64,000 nucleotides of DNA from Diabrotica undecimpunctata (taxonomy: Eukaryota; Arthropoda; Insecta; Coleoptera; Chrysomelidae). Below, in pieces: positions 1 to 11,639 of the stretch. The translations under genes and the position numbers were made by a program. The stretch lies in assembly GCF_040954645.1 (NCBI RefSeq), contig NC_092809.1, forward strand, positions 136,265,914-136,329,913, in the 5' to 3' direction. Within the stretch, counting starts at the first letter, position 1; every line of letters starts with the position of its first letter. The notes under the pieces were generated by a model. That model made no database searches. It had not been told where the DNA came from and was given only the letters and a program-made list of their open reading frames with translations.

Positions 1-189
1 ACAGTTAAGAAATGTATAGCAATAAAATAGGATAGCTATCTAGGCACACTTAAATAAAACAATTTTTTGGAATGTAATTAAAAATAATTAAAAACAAATC
101 CAGACAAGTGCTAATCAATATGCAAATGAAAACTGAGTATTATTTATAAGTAGTTTAATTTTTAAGGTGTAATATCATCATCATCATTA

Positions 190-965
190 ATTAGCCTTGA
201 TTTGTCCATTGTTAAAGTTAAGCTTCCTCTAGATAACTCCGTTTACTTCTGTTCCGCGACTTTGCTATCCAATTAGTCGCAATTCTTTTGAGGTCGTCGG
301 TCCATCTTGTTTTTTAATACATGTCGTCTTTCGTTCTTGTAACATGTCCCGCTTATCTCCATGTTTGTCTTGTAATACTTCGATAATGCCTTTCACTCCT
401 GTTTGTTTTTTGTTTCACTAATGTTTGTATTTTGAGAACGATTTCCGAAGTTGAAATTGAAATGTCAATAAACGTACTTTAACCTTTAATTGTGGCTTAT
501 TCCCATTTAAATGATAATAACTCTAACATGCCACAAGAAAATAACTCCTGTTTGTCTATGAACTTCCTCGTTTCTTAGTCTATTTCTAAAGCTTATCCAA
601 GTTCCAAGTATTATTCTCTCTATTTTACGTTCTGTGTCATTATTTCCACTGATGATTTTGTAAGAGTTAATGTTTATGCTTCGTATGTTAGAACTGGTAA
701 AACACGTTGGTTGAAAGCTTTCCATTTTTAAATGGATTGAGATATTTATTTTAAAAACGGCTCTTATTTAAACTCACCTAAAGTTACTCTTCTAAGTAGG
801 TCACGTGTCTGGTTATTTTGTGGCCCAAATACACACTTTTTTCACAACTTTATCGGCAATTTCTCGACCTCTGTTAGTTTATTAGGGACGCGATTGGTTA
901 TCATTTTTGTTTTACCATAGTTTATATTTAAACAAACGTAATAAACTGCAGAAGTTATAGAGGCG
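190..965 (-). mobile_element. RTE-like LINE, C-terminal reverse transcriptase remnant
   Basis: Minus-strand reading gives, in order of decreasing coordinate, a thumb region (NYGKTKMITN, then a decayed YLG segment with NNQTRDLLRRVTLGE), ILGTWISFRNRLRNEEVHRQ (about 545-620), AGHVTRTKDDM and the typical RTE tail RWTDDLKRIATNWI (about 270-310). Several stops and frame changes; no catalytic core. It meets a plus-strand LINE at about 966. Confidence 0.8.
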
Positions 966-2260
966 CAAACATAGACTCATATTATTGCCTAGTGATCTCA
1001 ACATTCAGGGATAGAATTTCAAAAAACAGTAAAGAAAATAAAATGGATAAAAAAACGGAATGTACAAAAGTTGAGAAATGCGACAATTTCAGAACGGTAC
1101 TCGAAAAACATCACCAATAGGCTAAGGAATCAAAATGTAAATGAAGAAGGCCAGACAGATATAACCTGCTACTAGACCAGAATAAAAGAAGATATTGAAT
1201 CAGCAGCGAAAGATGAAATAGGAAGAGAAATTTATGCCCGTAAAAATCAATGGTCTGACTATGAATGCAAGAATGCAACAAAAGAAAAAAAATGAAGCCT
1301 ACAGAAAGATGCTTACCCGACGAATTAGAGCAACTTCAGAGAATTACCAGACAATGAGAAGAGAAGAAAAGAGGATACATAAAAAAAACGAGACCACTTA
1401 AATAAGGAACTTAAATATATATACAAAACTTAAAACAAATAAGGAACTTAAATACAAAAAAAGATGTATTGAATAGATGAGTGGAATACTTTAACCAGGC
1501 ACTTAATATAGAGAAAGAAGAAAACCTGGAAGACGAATGAGACGAGGTAAGGGAAATAGACGAGAAGGAAGAGGAACTACCAACGATTCTTGAAGTTAAA
1601 GATGCAGTTAAAAAATAAGACAGACACAAATGACCCGAAATAGATGATATGCTGAAACAGCTGAAATATATAAAATGGCTACGATACCATAATGGCATTA
1701 CAGCAGCTTATAAAAGAAATATGGACACAGAAATCCCTCCCCAATAATTGGAATATTGTAATACTTTGCACCATACACAAAAGAGGAGATTCAAAATTCA
1801 AAGTTGTATACCTGAGAACGTTCCTTAACACTGAAAATAATACTACCGCAGAGATAAACCGCGGAATTTGCACGGCAAACAGATGCTATTTTGGGCTTGA
1901 TCTCCTATGTTTCAAAAGAAAAGTACTAAGGCAAATCTATGGAGCAGTGAATGACAATGGAGTGTGGAGAAGACGATATAACTCCGAACTTTATAGAATA
2001 TATAAGGAACCAGATATCGAAAAACATTTTAAGATAGGACGTCTGAGGGGGATAGGGCATGCAATGCGGATGGATCAAAATAACCCAGCTAGAAAAACGC
2101 TTCTTCATAGACCCATTGGTCAAAAAGGAAGAGGAAGACCTAGAACAAGGTTCCTTAATAACATCGATGAAGGCATGAGAAATATGGAAGTACGTGTTTG
2201 GCGATGGATAGGGACGACTGGATTCTCTCCTCATTCCGACTCTCCTTATTCGGTCTTTAT
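966..2260 (+). mobile_element. RTE-like LINE, internally deleted
   Basis: Plus-strand reading gives post-endonuclease text (ATKEKNEAYRKMLTRRI), then ALQQLIKEIWTQKSLPNNW at the start of the RT domain. At about 1850-1900 it jumps straight to the region after the RT palm: KVLRQIYGAVNDNGVWRRRY and YRIYKEPDIEKHFKIGRLRG. It ends with the GRGRPRTRFLNNIDEGMRNM tail. The FADD catalytic block is absent, so the copy carries an internal deletion of the polymerase core. Stops occur before 1692. The open stretch 1692-2279 spans the junction. Confidence 0.8.
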
Positions 2261-2601
2261 TTATCAAAAGTATTTTTAAAAATGTACTTCTGCATTCGGG
2301 TATAGTTTGTGCTTCACAATTTCTAACAAAATATGTAGATGATAATAATCGTTTCATTCACAATACCTTTTCGTTGAATTGGAATTGCCTTGCAATTTGA
2401 AACTGTCTTGAAAACTTTTCGTTTTTTGTGCATAAAAAGCATCATGGAATTGTTTTATATCTCGTATCGTAAGCTTATGACAAAAGTGTGCCTTAGAATT
2501 ATGTTTACAAGTTATCTGTTCTGGCAATGATAAGGCAGAGTATCTGTAAGAAAAAATTTATAATAATATTTGAAACCGGAGAGATACCATTATTAAATCA
2601 T

Positions 2602-2740
2602 AAGGTTTATTCCAACCCATCACATTACCGTTCTTGAATGGTTACGAATATGAGCAGTAACACATTTTTCGTTACTGAGTATACTCGTAACCATTCAAGA
2701 ACGGTATTATTTTGTGACGCGTTGGAACAAACCTATTGTA
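2602..2740. repeat. Short fold-back (hairpin) element, possible MITE
   Basis: Arms about 2602-2660 and 2670-2740 are imperfect reverse complements. The inner part (ACCGTTCTTGAATGGTTACG against CGTAACCATTCAAGAACGGT) is perfect over 20 bases; the outer part pairs AGGTTTATTCCAACCCATCACA with TGTGACGCGTTGGAACAAACCT with few mismatches. About 9 bases of loop. No coding capacity. Confidence 0.75.
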
Positions 2741-2744
2741 GACA

Positions 2745-3515
2745 TTATTTTAAACGGGATTTTTTTGTTGTATATTTTATAACTCAACTCAACAAAACAT
2801 AAAAACAAATATCTGTTGACATTGATTTAGTATAAAATAATAAGTAATAGTAAGTTTCGTGTATAAAATAATTTGAGTACAGCCCTGCTTTTAGTATACA
2901 GTGGTAAGATGGAAAGTTTCTTACCTTTGTCTTTGCAATTTTACACGTTTAGTATCTTCCTGTCGCTTTGTTTTATTTCTTCTTTTGTTTGGCGTTGTTT
3001 CCTCTATCGAATTATCGATATTTCAGAATAATACCATACCTATACCATAATATTAACTTAATTTTACAATAGAAAATTAGAAAAAATCCTCCGCGTGGTC
3101 GTTAATCGACAACAAGTACTAGATAACTGATTTAAAATGGTATAGTCACGTGAGCAAATCCCGAGTTACTATTGGTCGAAATGGACTTGCCCAATATTGA
3201 AACTGAAATTGTCAGAATTTCACTAAATTTCATACTGATTTTTTTATAGGCAATTTGTAAGCGTTAATATGGATTTGGCCCGGTATGGAACATTACTATT
3301 CTGAAGACTCGTTTTCAAAGTTTTTACCCACCATAAAAGTACATTTTCTTAATTTTTGGATTTGACCAAGTTTGACTTCAGGGTACAGAAATGTTTGGTG
3401 TGGAATTTGTAGAGATAATTTAATAGGTTTCTTTGAATTACCTTCAAATTTCAACGGCAATTCGTATTTGGAATTTTTTTAAAATACTCTTTTTGATAAA
3501 CTGGAAGAGTTACCA
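2745..3515. other. No gene recognised
   Basis: AT-rich sequence with no sustained reading frame or recognisable protein similarity on either strand. The right end may include decayed flank of the adjacent mariner remnant. Confidence 0.5.
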
Positions 3516-3870
3516 TTACACCAAAACAGGGATATGTGGTTTATGTAAGATGGCGCCCTTCACATTTTCTGTTGGTGGTGCGAAAATATTACAAAAATCA
3601 GTTTCCTCATAGATAGATAGGGCAAGCAAGTTAGTTTCCATGGTCTGAATGGACTCCTGATTTTAATCCCTTAGATTTTTATATTTGGGGACATATGAAT
3701 ACAGTTGTGTATGCTCAAGAGTTTAGACCCAACAAGAATTATGGACACAAATAGAGAATGCTGCAAATTTGATTAAAAATCAACCCAACATATTTCTGAA
3801 GGTTATTAGAAATTTTTCTGATAGAATTGAAAAATGTAGTGAACGGATGCCACTTTGAAAATTTATTTAA
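3516..3870 (+). mobile_element. Mariner-like (DD41D-type) transposase 3' remnant
   Basis: Plus-strand reading with frame changes and a stop gives DGAPPHF, then IGQAS, FPWSEWTPDFNPLDFYIWGH and, near 3800-3860, a decayed C-terminus (VIRNFSDRIEKCSER, GCHFENLF). The order (second Asp in DGAPPH, third in NPLDF, C-terminal GGH-F-LL-like end) is that of the better preserved element at 26236-28250. The N-terminal half and terminal repeats were not found. Pseudogene. Confidence 0.75.
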
Positions 3871-4739
3871 TTGATTTGTTACAGTAGTCTAAATATGTAT
3901 ATTTTTTAATAGTTTTGTCTGATGTAACCATCATTTTATTAATGATGTTCGATCCGAAAACTTACCAAGAAAAAATGTTTTAGTATAATAAAATCATAGT
4001 TATGACTAAAACAATAATATGAAAAAATCATTTAAAATGGAATTTACTGAATCTACTAAATTGAATAACTTTATTAGTGACATAGTTATGACTCGTGACA
4101 TAGCAAATGACAGTAATAAAATAAGAATATGTATTTTCAATATTACCTTTAAACGCAAACTCAAAAATAAAAAAAAAACATACTGAAATGATTATTACGA
4201 CAGTGGCGTAAATTGTGAGGGGGGAAGAGTAAGTGTCGATCCCTACAACACGCCTCTGGTAACAGCAGAAAACTATCTTTTAACACTATCTAAAGTATAC
4301 TAACATGTATAAACTATTTGTCAAGTTTAAACAAAAAATATTAAAAGGTTAAAATAATGATCTAAAATCATTTTAGAGTATTTGTAAAAATACAGTCTGT
4401 ATCTTGGTAAGGAGAAATGTTTTATTTAACTGTTTTAGGTTAAATCTTCGTATTTTGTGCTAAAGTTTCTCCAGTTGCTATATGGACAATTCTTAATGAA
4501 GCACCCTGTATATTACACATCACCTATTGATAAAAAATGTTTACTAAGACGAAAACAAAATTTTCGATTAGTAAAAAATATTTCAATTCATTTTACGAGA
4601 TTCCCTATATGCGAGTATACTAAAGTTTTTTCGATAAATTCTTGTATTGAATCTGAAAAAAGTGAAGATTTATAATGTGAAATGATTACTTCTTGTCTAA
4701 TGCCAACGACCAGTCATTTACACACATAAGTATATTTAT
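3871..4739. other. No gene recognised
   Basis: AT-rich. A 72-codon open stretch at 4457-4675 (+) resembles nothing I know and is probably chance. A GC-richer patch near 4200-4260 may be the end of an unidentified repeat. Confidence 0.45.
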
Positions 4740-5160
4740 TACTATCGATTATCAGGTATAACAGCGTGTTGAGTAGCAGAAATTCTTTGATGTATAATTA
4801 TAAAGTTTATAAAAGTTTCTTGAATAACGGAATTCATAATTTTAACCACCATGGACGTTATTGGCCTATAATTATAATAGTTCAGCTTATCATTTTTTTT
4901 GTAATTAGGAATAATAGATGAGTCAGATTACATAATAATTGACAGCGGATAACTAATAGAGGCTAAGCATATTTTCAAGGGCATTATTACTTTAATAGTT
5001 TTCTCTGGTTTCAAACAAATTGTGTCCAAATCGTGAGAATTTCTTGGTGACGCAATTATTAATGTATCCCGGTTGTCTTCTTTAAATTTATCTGCTGAAT
5101 ATTAGCAATATTAGAATTACTTTTTATTAATTCTCTATGTTTGATAGCAGCTGGGTTGTT
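4740..5160 (-). mobile_element. Jockey/CR1-like LINE reverse transcriptase fragment
   Basis: Minus-strand reading includes PNYKKNDKLNYYNYRPIT (about 4860-4915), the decayed equivalent of the conserved IYKKGDK--NYRPIS block at the start of the RT domain. It is followed by VVKIMNSVIQ and QRISATQHAV. Upstream text at 4940-5050 is decayed. Probably the same broad family as the longer minus-strand copy at 20310-22480. Confidence 0.65.
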
Positions 5161-5284
5161 TAGATAATAGAAAATTTCTAACATTTAAAAAATGGTTTTT
5201 ATTTGAATTTGTGGCAAATTGGTTTTCCAAATTCTATTATTCTTTAGCGATAATGTAGCTAAAATTATAACACATTAGATAGCT

Positions 5285-7065
5285 GGTAGGTAAACTAGAA
5301 AGATAATTATGACCTCCAAAAATGAGATGTGGAATAGAAGGTGCAGAGAGATAGAATCTTATATTGGAGGACGACAATGCACTGAGGCGTGGAAGTTTAT
5401 AAACTCTGTTAAGAAGCCGACTAACGAGAAAGTGATTCTAAATCCCATAAATCCCGAGGATTGGACACATTATTACAAACATCTATTAAATGAGAACAGA
5501 GACGAATTTAAAGAAGATATGAATTCATCAAGAATCGAAATTCTGGGAGAGCATATTACCATAGATATCAACATAGTTCAAAAAGCTATAGCAGGGATGA
5601 AGAATGGGAAAGCAAGTGGACCAGAGGAAGTAACTACGGAATTAATAAAGAATGGCTCAGAGAAATTACACAGAATGATCACGGTGATATTTAACGAATA
5701 TATTAATAGACATCCAACACCAAATGAATGGAAAACAGCATATATGAAACCAATATATAAAAAAGGTGACAGGAGAAATTGTAAAAACTATAGAGGGATA
5801 TCGGTCACAAGTTCAATGAGTCGACTATACGGTCGAATACTACGGGACCTGATAGAGGAAGATTATCAATCGTCTTAAGACGAAGAACAAGGAGGATTTA
5901 GAGCAGATCGTTCATGTACAGATAACACCTTCTGTCTTAAAAAAATTATAGAAAAGAAAATTGTGACAAATAGAGAGTTACATATGACTTTTGTAGATCT
6001 TGAGAAGGCATATGACACAGTCCCGCAAAATAAACTATGGGAAGTCCTGGGCACATCAAACATACATCAAACATTGGTTAGTGCTCTCAAAGATCTATAT
6101 TATGGTTTAAACTCCCAAATGAAATTTGGAAACCTCTTAGCTGAAAAATTTGCAGTTACTAAGGGTTTCAGACAAGGATGTTGTATCTCTCCGACTCTAT
6201 TTAAGATTTATATCTCTGCAGCTCTGAAACAATGGAAAAGGAAAGTCAAAGGAATGGGTATACAATTGAACGATCAGGATTATATATATACTTTACAGTT
6301 TGCAGATGATCAGGTGGTAATCTCAAATGACAAAGATGACATGGAATACATGCTTAGAAAACTAATTGAAGAATACCAGAAATGGGGATTAAATATCAAT
6401 TTAGAAAAGAAAAAATACCTCTCAATTGGAGCTGAAGCAGAACAACTCGATATCGATGACAATCAAAAAATAAATCCATGCAACGAATATAAATACCTGG
6501 GCGTCATCTTCGACCGTAGTGGAAAAGACGAACGAGAAATAGAACATCGAATTGTACAAGCACGAAGAACTATAGCATGTTTGAACGGAATTCTATGGAG
6601 TGAAGAAATATCAAAGAAAAGAAAATGGAACATCTATGAGACAATGGTTAAAACTAGCCTACTTTATGGAGCTGAGACATGGAGAATAACCGAAAAATAT
6701 AAGAAAAAGGTCGAAGCCACGGAAATGGATGCCATCAGAAGATCGATGAGAATATCAAGAGCCGACAGAATACGGAATGAAGTGATAAAACAACAAATGG
6801 GTATAGAGGGCACTATAGTTAAGGATATTGAGAGAAAACAGCTCATATGGTATGGGCATGTGAGTCGAATGGGGGACGAAAGATTGCCTAAAAAAGCGAT
6901 GATGTGGCAACTCCCAGAGAAGAGGAAACGAGGAAGACCACCACAGAGCTGGAACCTGGGAGTTAGGAAAGCGATTAGCGCTCGAAATCTGGACGAAGAC
7001 CTACTCAAGACAGAATACAGTGGCGTTTGGGAGTCGGACAACGTCGTAAGACGTTATAAAAAACC
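5285..7065 (+). mobile_element. RTE-like LINE, nearly open RT with one in-frame stop
   Basis: A single frame runs from 5309 to the end with only one stop, TAA at 5876-5878, inside RT between LIEEDYQSS and DEEQGGFRADRSCTDN. RT landmarks in order are MKNGKASGPEEVTTE, PIYKKGDRRNCKNYRGIS, FVDLEKAYDTVPQNKLW, GFRQGCCISPTLF, catalytic FADD at 6299-6310, EYKYLGVIFDRSG, LYGAETWR, RADRIRNEVIKQQMG and RKRGRPPQSW. Endonuclease is missing, so the copy is 5' truncated. The C-terminal codons run into a TA repeat. The retained frame suggests fairly recent insertion. Confidence 0.9.
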
Positions 7066-7068
7066 GAA

Positions 7069-7071
<3 letters not shown>

Positions 7072-7119
<48 letters not shown>
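7072..7119. repeat. (TA)n microsatellite at LINE 3' end
   Basis: Uninterrupted TA dinucleotide run of about 48 bases directly following the LINE coding tail. Simple-repeat 3' tails instead of poly-A are typical of RTE-clade LINEs. A similar TA tail follows the LINE at 40690-41720. Confidence 0.95.
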
Positions 7120-7121
<2 letters not shown>

Positions 7122-7124
7122 GAG

Positions 7125-7945
7125 TGTTTTTGGTATTTTTTTGATGGCATAGAGTTTCGGCATGCAACCAGTTCTATTCTTTAATCAAAATTATACACAA
7201 TGCTCTCCTTAACAAGATATAGTCGGATAGCTAATAGATGAAAACGCAAAGGAATATAGAAAGTCACTCGTTTCTCATGTAGGGCATATTTAGTTATTTC
7301 TAATAAACAAATAATACTGGAAAACGTATAGTTTCATATTAAAAATAAATAAAAGAACCAAATCTGAACTTACACACAGTCATATAATATTCCATGCTCT
7401 TTTACGGGTTTTATGGAAGCGTGCATATATCGCTGGCTGAATGCAATAGTGGCTTAACTCAAAGATTGACAAAATTGAGATAACATCATCAGAGGGCTTG
7501 AAAACGCCTTATTTATGACCTGAAAAACTGGCACAATAATAATAACAAAAATGTCCGATAGACGTCACTAGCGTCGCTATGACATGTTGTCGGTTGAGAT
7601 AAATTGTTTCTTGCAGTACTGGCCCTTTTTAGTTGTGCATTGGAAGTCGAACCGTGTCGATATTAAGTTGCTATGCAATACCGGCACTTTTGAATTGTGC
7701 CACTATAGCAGCCAATTTTAGATATTTTTAAACTGTATTAGTGAAAATTTTGTAGTTATATCACATTAAATAAAAGGAACAAATTTACCGTTTTAAAAAT
7801 ATCAGATCCAAAGGGTTATCAGAAAAGAAGTGAATTAATCCTATTTCGAGCAGGAGTAACGTAAGTAATAATATCAATAACATTTTAATTTAACCTATTT
7901 TAGTTTACACCAACCGGTTCGCAAAGAGAGGATCTTCTATTTTAG
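7125..7945. other. No gene recognised; possible left end of the next transposon
   Basis: No coding signal. The motif GTGGCTTAACTCAAAG near 7450 is weakly reminiscent of the terminal repeat of the element at 53845 (CACACGGCTTAAACC), so the left end of the 7950-9770 element may lie here. No matching right end was found. Confidence 0.35.
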
Positions 7946-7949
7946 GGCA

Positions 7950-9770
7950 TTTTAGGTGATAGAAGACGTGACGATTAATAAACCTAAAAGTAGGAAAAAG
8001 AAGGCTTGTCCGGACCAATGGAAGAGAAATGTCAGAAAGTTTCTTAGAAATTCGGGCCAAAAATACACCAATGTTAACGGTGATCTTATACAGGCTCGCA
8101 GTTTAGGGCCATCTTGTAATCCATGTAGACTGAAATGTCATGAAAAATTCACATTAAAGAAAGATCTCAGCTTCAGCTCAGCTCAGATTCTTTGAAAAAT
8201 ATTGATCAATGGGAAATATAAATAAACAACGAAGTTATATTCTGAGATCCATGTCTATAATTAAATCAACATATCGATATGCAGATAAAGGTGACACATC
8301 AAGCCGTGGTTGTATTCATGCATTTTATTTGGAAAACCGTCATCCGAAAAAAATAAAAGTGTGCAAAAGAATTTTTATATCCACCATTAGAGTTACTAAT
8401 AGATGTATTCGAACTGTTATTAAAAAGACGGAAAGTGGCCTCAGAAGCAACGATCAATCATATATCATATAGCATGCATAAAACATTTTGTAAAGAAACT
8501 ATGAACAGGGTTCGTAAACACCTTTTTTCAATTCCGACAATGAAGAGCCACTATTATCGAAGTAGTACCTCAAAAAATATATAGAAGGAGGTAAAACATT
8601 GACAGATCTGTACAATTATTATAATGCTAATTGCCAAAGAGACAATGATGAAATTGTAAAAATTGGTTTATATTGTAAACTTTTTAATTATGAATTTAAC
8701 TATGCATTCTTTTCTCCCAAAAAGATCAATGCAGCATTATGAAAAATACAAAAATTCGGGCAGTAAAGAAAAAATAGCCTGAGAAAATGCTTATAATAAC
8801 CATCATAAGGAGAAAAACTAAACATTTGACAAATACTAAAAATACTTGACAAAGAGAATGCTTATTTTGACCTACGAGCTGCTCTTCCGATACCAAAAGG
8901 AGACTTTCGGCTTTCCATTATTAATCTAAGCTATCAACATACTATTTCTCTATATGTGAACTTTAGAAAAAGGGACTGGTAAATACGCACAGCTTTGTTT
9001 CGAACGAAGGAGAAGGCAGTAAAGGTGCCATAGAAATTGGTTCGTGCCTGCTGATGTGTTTGCAACAAACATCTATAAAAACCGATTCTGACGATTTAAA
9101 ATTTAGATTTTACTCAGACAATTGTAGTGGTCAAGAAAAAAAACAAGCAATGTATCAGTACGCTGTAACTCATTTCAAAATTTCTTCTATAATCCATCGC
9201 TATTTAGTTGTCGGCCATACTCAAAATAACGGTGACAGCTTTAATAAAAAGAAATATCAATAAAGATTTAAAAGGAGGGCCTATTAATCTACCGACTCAT
9301 TACACTATGCTGGTCACAACTGCTCTTTGCAAACATCCATTAGAAGGACACGAATGATGTCATAATGATTTTTTTACCAGAAAAAGTTAAATACTAAAAC
9401 AGCGACAATTTTCAATGAAGGCGTCCAAGGAAATACTTTTTATTTCAATGATATTAGTAAAATTCATGTAAAAATAGCTCTGGTACTCACTACTGTTTTA
9501 AAACTTTATTTGCATAAAAGAAATACAGACCACCAAGTGGAGTACCAGCAAGAAAAGCAACAAAAAAGCTTTTTAAGGCATGGATATTTTAGAACTAGAA
9601 AAGGCTTACACTGGCAGCCTGCCAATAACTGAAAAGACTACCTAACGCTCTCCCAAATACACCGAAATTTATTTTTTTTTCAAAAATCCCAATCCCTGTT
9701 GTAAAAAAAATAAGACAAAATTATTGGCACAAAAATATTAAACCCTGTTTTGACAAATTACCAGTTTTTG
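7950..9770 (+). mobile_element. Decayed DNA transposon of the DNCxGQ type (relative of 53845-57613)
   Basis: Several plus-strand blocks in shifting frames make one decayed gene. The block at 7956-8195 is a basic N-terminus with DQWKRNVRKFLRNSG and a Cys cluster, CNPCRLKCHEKF. INKQRSYILRSMSI follows at 8209-8472. GGKTLTDLYNYYN, then FNYEFNYAFFSPKK, lies near 8590-8740. At 9054-9263 are FYSDNCSGQEKK and YLVVGHTQNNGDS. The C-terminal block AYTGSLPITE is near 9610. Cys cluster, (D)N/SCGGQN, VxGH and AYTGxLPI occur in the same order in the element at 53845-57613. I infer a DDE-type transposase, with Asp of SDNC and Asp of NGDS as candidate catalytic residues. Superfamily not identified. Confidence 0.65.
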
Positions 9771-9789
9771 TGTTGTGCACTATTACCAC

Positions 9790-10430
9790 TCTCCTTTTCT
9801 TCTTGCGTTTTCTAATTGTTTTCTGAATTTCTCTCTCTTTATTCGTAGTATCATCATTGATATATACTTTACTTTTTCAACATGTCTTAGTTTAGATTTA
9901 TTTTTCATATCCTTTACCTTTTCTTTATGTTCGGCTAATTCAATCAGACAGGTTTTATCTTCCAGTTTGTGTGCATTTTTAATTTAGACATCTATCTTCA
10001 AATTGTGTTTAATGAAGTTGCTCATTCCCTCTTTTAATACGCTTTGATCGTATGTTTCGATTGCTAGTCAACTCATCACTACATTGTTTTTTCTTCTTTG
10101 TTTTTCCATGAATTCAATAGTTTCCTTGACTTCATTTAACTCCTTTTTAATTTCCATATCTTTTTTCTTCAGGTCTTTATTTTCTTCTCTTAAAATATGG
10201 TTATCAGCAATAAGTCTTTCTGTTGCTTCATTACTTCTGTTCTGTGTTCTCTTTATTTCTTTAATGTCACTTGCCAGATTGTTCATCATGTCTATTAATT
10301 TATCCAGTTTTGTCTCATCCTGGTTATCTGTTGTTTTGGGTGAAGTCTTGGAAAGTTTTCGACTCTTCGTTGACTTTTCTTCTTCGTTATCTGTTTTCTT
10401 TTCCAGGTATCTGTCCATTTTCGGTGCCAA
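9790..10430 (-). pseudogene. LINE ORF1-like coiled-coil protein, two internal stops
   Basis: Open frame 10430 to 10068 starts MAPKMDRYLEKK, is rich in Lys/Glu and has heptad-like coiled-coil text (LIADNHILREENKDLKKKD, ELNEVKETIEFME). It ends in EKQRRKNNVVMS, the conserved R-NN-xxxG entry to the LINE ORF1 RNA-binding region. After the TGA the same frame continues (LAIETYDQSVLKEGMSNFIK), meets a second stop, then KNAHKLEDKTCLIELAEHKEK and the basic tail KREKFRKQLENARRKGEW to about 9790. This matches the layout of ORF1 proteins of non-LTR elements, which bind element RNA. No adjacent ORF2 was found. Confidence 0.65.
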
Positions 10431-10434
10431 GCAC

Positions 10435-11080
10435 TGTTTTCCACCTCAACGGTTCAGATAAAACGATACCTACCGTTTCCCTGTGATACTGTTATTGATT
10501 TTATTCGATACTTAGAAATTCTTGTCAGTTTGGCAACGTCGCTTTAAAATCGGACAAGAATTATAGTAAAATTCATTAACCGATGCAGGAAGATGTAAAC
10601 ATTACCACGTGTAGGCCTGCAACAGGGCCGCATTTGGGATTATCTTTTTGTTTAGTCAGAATATATATTATTTTATAAAATACGAAATTTATATTTTAAT
10701 TTTGCAAAAGTGCTCGACAAATCACCTGATTGTTTTAGTTGATATCCGGTAATAGGAACCATTTATACAGGGCGAAAAACCCAAGAATTTATTTTTTTTG
10801 CCAACAATTTTATGTACAGAGTGCCTGCAAAAAATATAAGTTTTATTTTTAATTTTTACTATACTTAGTTGTTTGTACAATTCTAAAAAGTTTCATAATA
10901 ATAATAACAAAAAAAAATACTCATTACTAAATTATGTTGAAATAATATAATATATATAATTATATAATTATTAATATGTCGTGACTCGTCACTGTTAAAT
11001 TATCTAAATCTGAAAATTTTGGGGAATGCATATGTAGGTACTATAAATATGTCATCAGAACAAAACGTAAAGTCTATAAG
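10435..11080. other. No gene recognised; possible 5' leader of the ORF1 remnant
   Basis: The part next to ORF1 (about 10435-10640) is richer in G and C and could be the LINE 5' leader. The remainder is AT-rich with no reading frame. Confidence 0.35.
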
Positions 11081-11084
11081 CTCT

Positions 11085-11637
11085 TATCTTTTGAAGATAT
11101 TCTCTTCGCCACATCACAATGTCGTCTTTATCTAGTAAAAGAGCGTTTCTTCCCCTACGTTTGTATTGAAAATTAAGTTTTTCAATATTCGGTAAAATGT
11201 GGTTTTTTTGAAAAATTTGGCAAATCAGGGTCATAGTTCACCTTCTTTAAAACCTTATCAACGGTGGGTATTTTGTTGCTCATAAAAAAATTATGGACCA
11301 GTTTTCTAATGGCGTTTTTGTCAAAATCATCAATTTTGTCAAACTTCTTTTTCCGGGTCAGACATACTTTTGGTCCAGCGAATTGATAATTCGTTTTGTA
11401 TTCCTTTATCACCGTAAACACACTTCTATCACAAACTCCAACTTTATTAGCTACTTTTTTCACAATATCTTCAACCACCAATCCGGGATTTTCTTGTCTT
11501 TCACATTTAAAAACATTTAAAATGATTTCTTTAACTTCAACGCTAAGAGGGCTTCTTTTACTTCGTTTTCGAGGAGGACTCCATGTATTTTCAACCAATT
11601 CATCAGCAGAATCAGTGGATGGCATTTTTGGTTTCAA
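11085..11637 (-). pseudogene. N-terminal helix-turn-helix half of an insect DDE transposase, truncated
   Basis: The 151-codon frame 11637 to 11182 starts MKPKMPSTDSADELVENTW and contains an HTH-like block (VEVKEIILNVFKCERQENPG, DIVKKVANKVGVCDRSVF) and the spacer DDFDKNAIRKLVHNFF-NKIPTVDKVL. This is the DNA-binding half of a common insect IS630/Tc1-related transposase family. A frameshift near 11195 moves the reading to RILKNLNFQYKRRGRNALLL and MWRREYLQKIR, ending at about 11085 just before the catalytic domain would begin. No catalytic Asp is present. Either a dead fragment or, less likely, a retained DNA-binding protein. Confidence 0.65.
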
Positions 11638-11639
11638 TA

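Noticed and set aside
1926..2357. 143-codon minus-strand ORF
   Set aside because: Shadow of the plus-strand LINE tail, which has clear RT-tail motifs.
10084..10461. 125-codon plus-strand ORF rich in Leu/Ser/Phe as a membrane protein
   Set aside because: Antisense of the Lys/Glu-rich coiled-coil ORF1 remnant; hydrophobicity is a by-product.
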